Shown here piece after piece: positions 20,501 to 29,439 of a stretch of 32,769 nt of DNA; position 1 is the first letter of the stretch; every line of letters starts with the position of its first letter. The translations under genes were made by a program, and so were the position numbers. The notes beneath the pieces are model-generated. The model had not been told where the DNA came from. It ran no database searches and was given only the letters and a program-made list of their open reading frames with translations. Source of the DNA: Paramacrobiotus richtersi (Eukaryota; Tardigrada; Eutardigrada; Parachela; Macrobiotidae); contig JAQGAU010000259.1 in the NCBI GenBank assembly GCA_034698045.1, forward strand, positions 1 to 32,769, read 5' to 3'.

Positions 20501-21340
20501 GATCGTAGTAAGGAACTGTAGTGTTCCATTTGACCTCACTACTGGCTCTAAAAAAGATGGATCCATTATTCACTACTGCTCGTATCTACCGATTCTCATG
20601 CCAATATGCCGGCGTTTGTTGATGTCCAATTATAACGTCCGAAAAGCGCGTTGTCCATGCATTCATACGACTGGCGGAAAAGTGGACGAGCGATGGAACG
20701 TTGTGCTTTCTCGCATCGATCTGGACTGTGCGTCGGATTCTCGAACCACGGTGCGCCACTATATGAACGCTTTGGAGCAATCTCTTCCTTTCGTCCATGC
20801 GGCTAGGATGCAATTCAGGGAGCTGCATGCGCGTATGGTCCAAAATTTGCCGTATCCTGATGGATGGCAAGCCTTTCGAACACTGGTGAAAACGTAAGTC
20901 CCCCGTACCAGAAGCTGAGGGTCTAGACTAACTGCCAGAATTAGAAACCGCTGACCGCTCACTCCTCAATTAACACAGATCGACGAATTTTTCCCCCTGC
21001 TCATTGTTCTTTCGATCATTTATCCGACTAATGCCTGGATGCATATACGAGTATATACACCAGGAGGTGTACGGATTTTTACTCATTCTGCTACATATAT
21101 CACATATGGCATTTAACATTACATCATCTCCAGAATTACATTTTGATAGCAAGTATTGATGATCAGTCTGATCTTTGCAGGCATAGTATTTTGACTGAAA
21201 CGTCTCCAGCGGATGGGTTTTGGGACAGTGTGGATCTGAGAAACTTGGACGATCTGCCTCTCAGTAAATTTGTTCTACACGTGATTGATGCCAGGGGTAG
21301 TTCGGTCTTCGACAGCAAGTGCATGATTCCAAATCACTAA
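17548..21340 (+). CDS. F-box protein B (unit 2 copy)
   Basis: Five exons, 17,548-18,132, 19,120-19,321, 19,784-19,877, 20,240-20,893 and 21,181-21,340, join in frame to 564 residues. Residues about 20-65 form a small Tudor- or chromo-barrel-like stretch (VWCLGYVHDIQGDYILID, WIHSRHVW). Residues about 268-305 are the F-box (ILPTEILFEVLYHLDLHSQI, then VCALWNAAL), with its central part split by intron 3. F-boxes bind SKP1 and so bring substrates to SCF ubiquitin ligases; the substrate side here is unrecognised, with no LRR, WD40 or Kelch repeat seen. The C-terminus stops at 21,340 just after CMIPNH. Copy A stays open 87 residues beyond the same Met-Ile-Pro, and sequence matching that extension continues here out of frame. 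F-box B is therefore probably shortened but otherwise intact. Confidence 0.82.
18408..18780. mobile_element. Possible insertion with imperfect terminal inverted repeats
   Basis: CTCTCACGACTTCGAACTCG at the left and a gapped reverse complement (ATCCACGAGTTCGAG, then GCGAAGTCC, then GTGAG) at the right span about 370 bases. This roughly accounts for the extra length of the intron over copy A. No target duplication was found. Confidence 0.35.
19085..19112. repeat. TATG tetranucleotide microsatellite abutting a splice acceptor
   Basis: About seven GTAT units end only a few bases before the ATTTCTCAG acceptor of F-box B exon 2. They replace the usual polypyrimidine-rich stretch. Copy A has no such repeat. 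Confidence 0.8.
19518..19717. mobile_element. CGAAGCC-family foldback in F-box B intron 2
   Basis: CGAAGCCGCT at 19,518 and its reverse complement AGCGGCTTCG at 19,708-19,717 bracket 200 bases. The left part continues CGCTAGTAATCAGAGAACAA like the element at 4750 in the same intron of copy A. The element was probably there before the duplication, and copy A later rearranged into a perfect hairpin. Confidence 0.55.
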
Positions 21341-22675
21341 TCGAATATCCAGCGTTCCGACATTCGTACCAGAAAAGTTGGACCGGGTTATAACGCCAGA
21401 CATCTGGTACCGAACTCTTAGTGCCTGGACGTCCCGTAAACGTATCAAACATAAAATTAACTTACATTGTTAATCGTTTCAAACCGCAGACCGCGATTTC
21501 ATGCAGCATTTAGTTTTGTTTTCCATCATTTTGTTTATGCGCATGGTATCAACTTCTCGGATACAATGTACTATCTAGCTTGCAAGTTAGTTTATAGTAA
21601 TTTTAGTCAGTTTTCATTCGTACTGTACCTAGTTTATCATTCCAACTTCATTCTCTTGCTTTTCCTTAATAATAATAATGTTCTTATATTTTATAATTTG
21701 GTTGTTCTTCAGTTCATAGTTTTGGTTTTACTTATATCCTAATTGGCCGTTGGCACATGGCCAGATACGGCGAACTACTGTAGTGGCTCTTTTACCAAAA
21801 ATCTTCCCATAGGTCGTCCGAATTCGTTTTCAATTAGACCCAATTATCCCATTCGATTCGGCTTGTGTTGAGGCTTATCGATCAAAACGCCAGTGCTGTC
21901 ATACCAGCATAACAATTTCGGTAACTGTTTATTCAGAATTTCTCGATGCCGCCAAGCTGGTGTAATGTTTCACTGACCTCGAAATTCGTACATCTACGGA
22001 AAGGTCACTCAGAGATGGCAGGATGCATAGGGTTGAGGTGAAGATTGGTAAGCATTGATACACACTTAACGATGCTGCGCTCAGTGTAAAATTAATCGCC
22101 TTTCATCGTGAAGGCGCATATTGGACTGAAATTAATCATGTCGCCCATGACTAGTGCTAATCGACATCAAAATTCATTAATTATCCACGTGGTATGAACT
22201 GTTGGCAAAAAAACCGGCTTCAGAGCAGTTTAAAGCTGTAAAAACTGATTAAATTTTTTTATAATATAAAAATAACAATACATATGTGATATGTTGTTGT
22301 CCTTGTTACAAGTTTGTTTCGCAATATTTGCTCAGTTTGGCTGCCGAAAATTTCATACAGTTTCATTGTATCAGGTAGAGATATTTCTTTCAGTTTCGAT
22401 AACTTAGCTTTTAAGCACCAGAAGGCCAGTTACAGAACAGCCTAATTAAAGACTGCACAACTTAAAAGCTGCGAAAGTCAAGATGCGTGATAGCCAAAAT
22501 CCCTGTAGCCGTAAAGGCTGCGATGGCATTAGAATGATCGCATCGTACTGTTTCACATGGCATTCGAAATGCTTGTAACAACAGTTTCAACACCGTCTTT
22601 CCTTTTCTCAGATTTCTGCGCTGTATCTGGTTTTACTAGAAAATTCTGCAACACTCGTTTTACCCGTTCGGGGAA
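21341..22675 (+). other. F-box B 3' flank and GH47 promoter region
   Basis: It is the intact counterpart of 9149-10,239, to which it is nearly identical over long stretches. The first 120 or so bases are the former F-box C-terminal coding sequence, now out of frame. The mannosidase promoter should lie toward the end; no TATA box is evident. A TTTTCTCAG near 22,601-22,609 could be the acceptor of a 5' UTR intron. Confidence 0.5.
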
Positions 22676-25600
22676 ATGGAGATCCTAAAACTGCACGAGG
22701 TACCCACCCATCCACTCCCATCCATCCAGTACTCGGGACTGAAACCCGTTCGTTCCCATAAGCATTTCCTTTCCCGTTTTCCCAAACCCTGCAACCACCA
22801 GACAATCATCCGCATCTTCCTAATCTTCTCTTTACTAGTTTTAATCCTGTTATCCCTGTTTATTCGCACCCACACCCGTTACGTTCCCATCATCGTCCCC
22901 TTTCTGGATGATCCCGGGAGCAAGGTCCTCCACCAGGAAACCGTCATCAAAGTGTCACCCAAGAGAAGATTTGTCACCAATATTCCGTCGGGGAAACCGG
23001 TGGTGTTTGACGGGCCGAAGAATGACCGGCAGAGAAAGGTCATGCAGGGGTTTTTGCATGCGTGGAAGGGGTACAAGTTGCATGCGTGGGGGCATGACGA
23101 GCTGTTGCCCGTGTCGAAGCAGTATCGGGACTGGATGCGCGCGGGTTTGACGATCATCGATTCGCTGGATACGCTGTGGATTATGGGACTGAAGAAAGGT
23201 CACTGCATTTAAGGTTGCTGTTATTTTGAATGTGTTTAGCGCAGTATAGTACAGATACGCATATTTTAATAAATATTAATGCATTTTGACATTAGTATTA
23301 ATGTATTAATTAATTAATATTAATGTATTAAAATATTCATTAATATTAATGCATTTTAACATTAGTATTTTCTCAACAATAATTTTGGCTAATATTAATT
23401 GGCGGAGTTACTGCTAAGAAATATGTTATAATCCAAAAAGTATTTGTCAAAAAATTTTTCTTATTTACCGTTTACAGTATCGCAAATTACACACCGCCTA
23501 CATAAACATTTTTTCAAATAGGTAACTGGCGGAATTAAAATGTATTGTTCATTTGTAGATGCTGAAATTTTAGGCGATTTAAATTTCTTACGAATACGTA
23601 TTGTTATGGTTGTTGTACTAAAAAGATATTTGTTTACTGCAGAATTTAAACTGGCGAAGATGTGGATAAGGCAGCAGTTGAACTTTAACGAAGAGATCTT
23701 CGTCAATTTTTTTGAGACGACTATCCGGATACTGGGCGGACTGCTCAGTGCTTATCATTTATCTGGAGATGCCGTTTTTGGTGAGCATGCCGTCGATCTC
23801 GGTGACCGTCTCCTCACCGCTTTCAATACACCCATCGGATTCCCGATGCAGAACCTTCATTTACGCAAAAACTCCAGTCAACACAGTCCGCCATGGGCGT
23901 TGCAGCTGATGCCCATTGCGGAAGCCAGTACTTTCCAGTTGGAATTCAATGATCTCTCACACATTTCCGGTCGTCAAATATTTCGGGTATGCGAACATTT
24001 CTGTTACAAAGTTTTAGTTTTGTGGTCTAAAAAAATTGTAAATACTGTTATATGTAAAACAATATGTAAAACAATTGTTATATTATTCATGTTATTTATA
24101 CTCGAACAAAAAAAAGCGAATAATAAATAAGTTATGTGCAGAGAAATGAGAAGACATCTTTAACGGCTGTGGAAACGCGCCATAGACAAGCTTATTCGCA
24201 ATGAGAAAGGTTTAAAGCAATCTGTTGATAATGAACTAAACTAATTTAATTTATTAGACAATTTTCTTGCACAATTTAAACCATTCATTTATTTAAACCA
24301 CCTTTTTCAGTTTATTTAAAAAAATTCAAACAATTTATTTCAACATATTGTCAACAATTTAAACAATTTATTAGTATTGAACTTGCATGGAAAGATATTG
24401 AAATTGCCTTGGAACGTAGTGTAGTGGCTAAAGTAGTGTAGTCGCTCATGGAAATTGAGCGTGAACAGCGAAACTGGGCACCACGAGTATTACGTACCTG
24501 CAATAATTATCAGACTAACAATAAATATCAAACTTTTTAATTCTGACGCTGTACAGTTTTTCCTCGCGGCTATTCAGCTGCTGAAAAAGGTTTCCTTTTA
24601 TCAGTGAAATTGTGATCATAAATTCCACGAACATGTGGATTGTATTTCTAGACAATTTGCATGTTTTTTTCTAATAGACACGGAAAATGAACAAAATGTC
24701 CCTTTATTAGTTAATTAACGAATGTTTTAGGAAGAATGACATATCCGCGAAAACTGAGTCGGGTGTTAATTTGTACATAATTATTACCTTATCAGGCTTG
24801 AAAAACATGGATAATGAACCAAAGAAGACATTTTATCACAAGCATGTAAAGTTTGATTAATGGTCATTCTTCGAAAGAAATACCAACAGAAATTGTCAAA
24901 TGTTAAAGTACTATTATTTTTTGCAAAATATTCGTCAACAGACTATTGCAGACAGCAAAGCAAATATGAAAATTAGGCTTGCATAGTATAACATTAAAAT
25001 TTACATAATTTAATTTAAAAAAATTTAAAACTTTAACATTTACTCCACAGGATCTGGCTACCAATGTCTCGAAACATATCCACATCCAGGATAAATTGGA
25101 CGGTTTAGTCCCTTTCTACATCGACACCATAACCGGGAAATTCCGTACATCCATCTTCACCATGGGCGGAGGAGCCGATTCCTATTACGAGTATCTGATC
25201 AAGCAGTGGATCCAGAATGGCAAGCAGGACGACTGGTTACGGGATGATTTCATCGAGGCCGTTAACGGCGCCCGCAAACATCTGATCGGACAGTCGGTCC
25301 CCAACGGTTTGACCTTTGTCGGGGAAATGGGGAGTAAGCGGGATTTACGGGCTAAGATGGATGAATTGGCGTGTTTCCTGCCGGGGACATTGGCGTTGGC
25401 CTATATGAATGGGGTAACTGCGTAGCTACCCGCGTAGTAAGAATATCCGTCGGATTCAGTCTTGTGGGTGGTCATTTGTGTGTGAAATACTGTAAAACTA
25501 CAAAAGACTTCGATTCAGTCATATAACTGTGACAAACTGTCCTTTCGTGTCTTTCCAGCTGACACTGTAATTAGAATTAGTTAGAATAATATTATATAGA

Positions 25601-26539
25601 ATTTAATTGGAATAGAATATTTAAATAGAATTTAATTAGAATTTAGTTTAATTTAATCAGAACAAATTCTAGCGATTTACAAACAATGACCTCTTGCTGC
25701 GAGTGTTTTCCTGTGACAACGTTAATAACGATGTACACGTTTGGTATAATGGCAGTTACATTGGATTTTGTAATATTCTGTGATTCAGCTCTCAGGCTGC
25801 AGCGTTTTCAACACTTTTCACCCGAACTTCCGATAACGCAAAAATTAATAATGTGGTGTTTAAAAATCCATACATTTTACAACCAAATTATTAATTAACC
25901 AGAAATCTTGATATTTTTCTTTTTTATGTTTTGTTATGTTTTATTCTGTTATAAAAAGTAGATAAATAACGGCAACAAAAACTCGCATAGTTTTCTCTCC
26001 AGTTCTTTAATCTGAATATATTTCCTTTTTCCCAGCTATCGGAAGACCACCTCAACCTGGCCGAATCCCTCCTATACACCTGCCACGAAATGCACACCCG
26101 CACCTTGACCCACCTCTCCCCGGACATCATCCACTTCCGGACCGCCTCCCTCTCCCTTACCAGCTCAATTCCCACCGACGCCAACGACATGTACATCCAC
26201 CCGCAGAGCGCCTTCTCCGTGCTACGTCCGGAGTTCGTCGAGAGCCTGTTCTACCTGTACCGGGCCACCGGTAACGAGACCTACCGGGAATGGGGCTGGG
26301 AGTTCTTCACGGCCATGGAGCAGCACGCCAAAGTCCCGTCGGGAGGGTACTCGTCGATTAGGAATGTTAACAGTACACCGGTGACGTTGGATGATCGGAT
26401 GGAGAGTTTTGTACTGGCCGAGACGTTTAAGTATTTGTATTTGTTGTTTGGGAATGAGGAGGTGGTGCCGTTGGAACGGTGGGTGTTTAATACGGAGGCC
26501 CATCCGCTACCTGTTAGGAATGTTGAAAGTGCTGATTGA
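22676..26539 (+). CDS. MAN1B1: GH47 mannosyl-oligosaccharide alpha-1,2-mannosidase, ER type I
   Basis: Four exons, 22,676-23,198, 23,643-23,986, 25,051-25,413 and 26,036-26,539, join in phase to 577 residues. It is a type II membrane enzyme: a short cytosolic tail, a membrane segment at about residues 44-63, then the lumenal (alpha/alpha)7 barrel. Family landmarks are all present: [39 protein letters not shown] (Glu199), [12 protein letters not shown] (Asp332), LRPEFVES (Glu476), the Cys397-Cys426 pair and the calcium-binding FNTEAHP (Thr563). By family knowledge it trims a terminal alpha-1,2-mannose from Man9GlcNAc2 in the ER and early secretory pathway. This starts N-glycan maturation and marks slow folders for ER-associated degradation. 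The motifs fit the MAN1B1 group better than Golgi MAN1A, but the symbol is by homology only. AATAAA lies at 26,563-26,568. Two broken relatives lie in unit 1. Confidence 0.95.
23260..23400. repeat. TTAATATTAATG repeats in GH47 intron 1
   Basis: A 25-base unit (ATTAATGCATTTTGACATTA and a few more bases) at about 23,274 recurs with one change at about 23,344. Shorter TTAATATTAATGTATTA pieces lie between. It is very AT-rich. Confidence 0.7.
23987..25050 (+). other. GH47 intron 2
   Basis: These 1,064 AT-rich bases run from GTATGCG to CTCCACAG. TTTAAACAATTTATT-like strings repeat near 24,290-24,370. No gene or mobile element was recognised. Confidence 0.6.
25414..26035 (+). other. GH47 intron 3
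   Basis: The intron is 622 bases from GTAACTG to TTTTTCCCAG. ATTTAATTAGAATA-like repeats lie near 25,568-25,665. The 70-residue open frame at 25,686 has no support from context. Confidence 0.55.
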
Positions 26540-26562
26540 ACATGTCTGTTTGGGGTTTAGGA

Positions 26563-26568
26563 AATAAA
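26563..26568 (+). terminator. Poly(A) signal of the GH47 gene
   Basis: An AATAAA hexamer starts 24 bases after the TGA stop, giving a very short 3' UTR. Confidence 0.6.
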
Positions 26569-27721
26569 ATGAACTTCTCACAATGTCAGTACGTACTTCA
26601 GTAATTAAAAGCTCTAGTAAGAAGAAAACAAACCACAATTAGTTACTGTTAACCGCATTTCGCTACCAGTCATAATTATGACCATAATAAACGGTAATGA
26701 CAACCATTTAATATATTAATTTTCACAGTTTTATACACATCGTACCCAATGTTAACATAATGCTGTACGTAACGGTTTTTCGCGCTGGTCTTCGATCATA
26801 AACAATTCCGACTCTGCCGGAAAATTTTACCAATTTTATACGAATGTAGTATACTGATTTTATTGGATGCTTTCGTGATCGTATTGGATTTTAAATTTAC
26901 TTTAATCGTCGATAGCGTAGTTGCGGATAAAGCCATGGTATTATGACCGTTTTCGTAGTGTAACGGCTCAGGTTGATCTCGATATCCAAGATCGCTTGAC
27001 AGCCTTGACTGATAAATTAACAAACATAAACAGTACGAAGTAGCGAAACTGTAACTTTTTCTCCCGTTTTGTTCAAAATGAAACATGTTTTTAAGTAACT
27101 TATCCCAGATTGGAATTAATTTACGTAACGCTGAAATTACTTATTTACTATGTTTATTTATTGTTTATATTTCATATAAGTGTAAATCATTACTTTTATG
27201 AATCGAATACATTAACCGTTGATATTCGATCAGGTACCGCTTTTTTTGTGTTTGTTTACTTTTCCTTGTTTTAGTGCTCTTGTTTTTTCTCAGATACACC
27301 GTATATGATAAACATTTTCCGAAACTGACCACGCTGACCATCAACAGCATATAATATATTAAAAGTTTCATATATTTTTCTCTTCTGTACCAGAAAATTG
27401 TCGTCCGGGTTGTGTTTTACAACATCAATTATATCGGGTACTTTCCGGTTGTTTTTCGTCACAATTCAACCAATGTGTTGAGAAGCATTCGAATTTGCCC
27501 AAGATCATGATGTTGCAATGGGGAAGATCCCAATGCATGCATTCACAGTGGGATAATCCTCGGTCAACCGGCGCTTAGCAACACAAACCCATCATCACAC
27601 AAGCTCTCCGATTTTCCACACCCATCCAGTCAGTCGTAACCTTTTTGTTGTCGAAACGTAACAATTTATCTAGCACGAGGTTTTTCTTCCGTATACGAGT
27701 AACTAAACGAACTTAACAACT
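26569..27721 (+). other. Intergenic region after the duplicated array
   Basis: This is the end of the tandem array; nothing here matches either unit. The reverse-strand open frames (96, 68 and 63 residues) have AT-driven composition and no splice partners. The last 200 bases should hold the promoter of the 27,722 gene, but no TATA box is visible. Confidence 0.5.
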
Positions 27722-27916
27722 ATGGATCACGCCAAGACCGAAGTGAAGGAGAAGACGGAGATGAAGGACGGGAAGCTGCAGCATGAGTTCAACAAGGAGA
27801 CCAAGGCGGGCGGAGAGACCGCCGATGGGCAGGATAAGAAGGAGCACACCAAGGAGCACCACAAGGTCAAGGATGGCAAGGAGACCCACACCTACGAGTC
27901 TGATAAGAAGAACTGA
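27722..27916 (+). CDS. 64-residue, highly charged hydrophilin-like protein
   Basis: The family is not recognised. It is a single uninterrupted ORF starting in AACTATGGATCAC. Composition by hand count is 15 Lys, 10 Glu, 6 Asp, 6 His, 7 Thr and 5 Gly of 64 residues (Lys+Glu+Asp 48%, Gly 8%). Cys, Trp, Pro, Arg and Ile are absent. Such a chain should be fully disordered and heat-soluble. Loosely repeated K-D-G-K pieces stand at residues 15-18 and 50-53. The gly content and hydrophilicity meet the usual description of hydrophilins, proteins linked to water-stress tolerance, but no LEA or tardigrade-specific motif was seen. Most codons end in G or C (AAG, GAG, ATC type), unlike the AT-rich surroundings, which suggests real coding and perhaps high expression. 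AATAAA lies at 28,106-28,111. Confidence 0.72.
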   Translation: MDHAKTEVKEKTEMKDGKLQHEFNKETKAGGETADGQDKKEHTKEHHKVKDGKETHTYESDKKN

Positions 27917-28105
27917 AAATGTAACTGTATGTGGTACACGCTGCTTTTTCGCATGCTGCACATGTGCGTTATTTGAATATCATATCAAAAAATGGTGAGC
28001 TTGTATACTTGTCTACAGTCTGTACTTGTCTGTAGTTGCATATGAAATTGTTCTAGTCATCTGAATAATATTGTGTAATTACTGATGTGGTGGGACAAAT
28101 GATTA

Positions 28106-28111
28106 AATAAA
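28106..28111 (+). terminator. Poly(A) signal of the 64-residue protein gene
   Basis: AATAAA lies about 190 bases after the stop, and is the first such hexamer downstream. Confidence 0.5.
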
Positions 28112-28463
28112 TTGAAATTGCATACCGAGCGCAGAATTTCATCGTGCAAAAAAATAAGAGGTGTATTCAATTTTGTTCTAAAAATTCGAATTTCGTGCAA
28201 CACAGATTGAACAAAAAAACATTTACAAATAAACGAATTAAAAAAAGTTGAAACAGATACAGATAAACGAATTAAAAAAAATAAAACATATACAAATAAA
28301 CGAATTAAATAAACGGATTAACAAAATATATGCAGAAATTCATTGATAAACGGTAGTTACAAAATTATTATCTTACGCATACTTCGCTAGTTAAACGCTA
28401 GCCTTGTAGCCAGTAAAAACGCTAATACATTGTGTATAGTACAGTACATAAATAAAGCTACTA

Positions 28464-28464
<1 letters not shown>

Positions 28465-28520
<56 letters not shown>
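28465..28520. repeat. ATT trinucleotide microsatellite
   Basis: There are about 18 uninterrupted ATT units, likely variable in length between individuals. Confidence 0.95.
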
Positions 28521-28521
<1 letters not shown>

Positions 28522-29347
28522 CAAAGACATCAACGATTTTCTGTAATTGTTAATAAATTTTACCACAGAAATACAAGCACGGTAAAATTACTTCAATAAG
28601 TTACGTACAATATGCGCGTTATCAGTTCACAGCTGGTTGCGTTTGTTTCGAATGGGATGTATCACAAAACAGAAAACAACCGCTAACAAATTGTAAGTAA
28701 CACAATTCTCCAGTTAACAACAGGTCACCCTTTTCTTCGATGCGCAAAAACAGATGTACACATAAAACTGATCAGAAAGCATGCGAAACTTTTAACAGTT
28801 ATGCATACGTTAACAACGTACATAAAATTATGCATCCTGTACCGCAGTCCATGGTAAGTACATACACATGTACAGTACATACTGCAGTTCCGTATGCAAT
28901 GATTATAATAATTGTTACATAAAGAAACTAACAGCTTTGAACGAGACCTACATACATGATGAATTTGCAATATATTCTACTACAAGCCGGACTAGATTTG
29001 TAACTTGAAAGGTATACGAGATAAATAAAACTTTTTCATGAATATGGCCCACATGCTTATTGAAATGGTAATTGCAGAAGAAGATGAACCGCAAAAATCA
29101 TTATACAATCCGTATTATGCTAAAATACCAGAGAGCAGCTGCTTTTCACTTTCAACAGTACAATTTTATGATCGGACAGACGATAATTACAGCAGGTATT
29201 TGCAAATATAATTCAAAAAGTATGTTTCACATAGTGGTTGACCGATGCCGTTGTAACATATCGGCAATAAACGGGCGAAATTATTACTATTATTATTCCA
29301 ATTATTACTATTATTACAAAGAAAAATCTATAAATTCATGAAATCCA

Positions 29348-29358
29348 TATAATATAAG
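29348..29358 (+). promoter_or_regulatory. Possible TATA box of the astacin-like gene
   Basis: TATAATATAAG lies about 90 bases before the start codon, and an initiator-like TCATT is about 40 bases downstream of it. The whole region is AT-rich, so this could be chance. Confidence 0.25.
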
Positions 29359-29439
29359 AAACGGACAATACGTCAATCTTTCGAGTATTTCTCATTGTAT
29401 CTGACTGTCGAGCAACATTTTTGGAAAATATCCGAGAAA

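Larger units (their letters stand above)
28112..29439 (+). other. AT-rich intergenic region with simple repeats
   Basis: No gene is supported. It holds four ATAAACGAATTAAA units (about 28,227-28,323), a long ATT microsatellite (28,465-28,520) and a shorter ATTATTACT run (about 29,278-29,317). A TATAATATAAG string at about 29,348 could be the TATA box of the astacin-like gene, 90 bases before its ATG. Confidence 0.5.

Noticed and set aside
23540..23642. ORF start upstream of GH47 exon 2 ([11 protein letters not shown]...)
   Set aside because: This is intron read-through. The TTTACTGCAG acceptor at 23,642 joins exon 1 to exon 2 in phase and gives the family sequence.
27713..27961. Leu/Val-rich 82-codon reverse-strand ORF resembling a membrane protein
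   Set aside because: It is the complement of the Lys/Glu codons (AAG, GAG) of the 64-residue gene, which automatically read as Leu and Val-type codons.
29072..29341. 89-codon ORF ending in a Tyr run
   Set aside because: The Tyr run is a translated ATT/TAT-type repeat. There is no homologue or splice context.
29395..29439. Upstream extension of the astacin-like ORF (YLTVEQHFW)
   Set aside because: It starts at a TTG and would bury the signal peptide. The ATG at 29,440 gives a normal secretory start.
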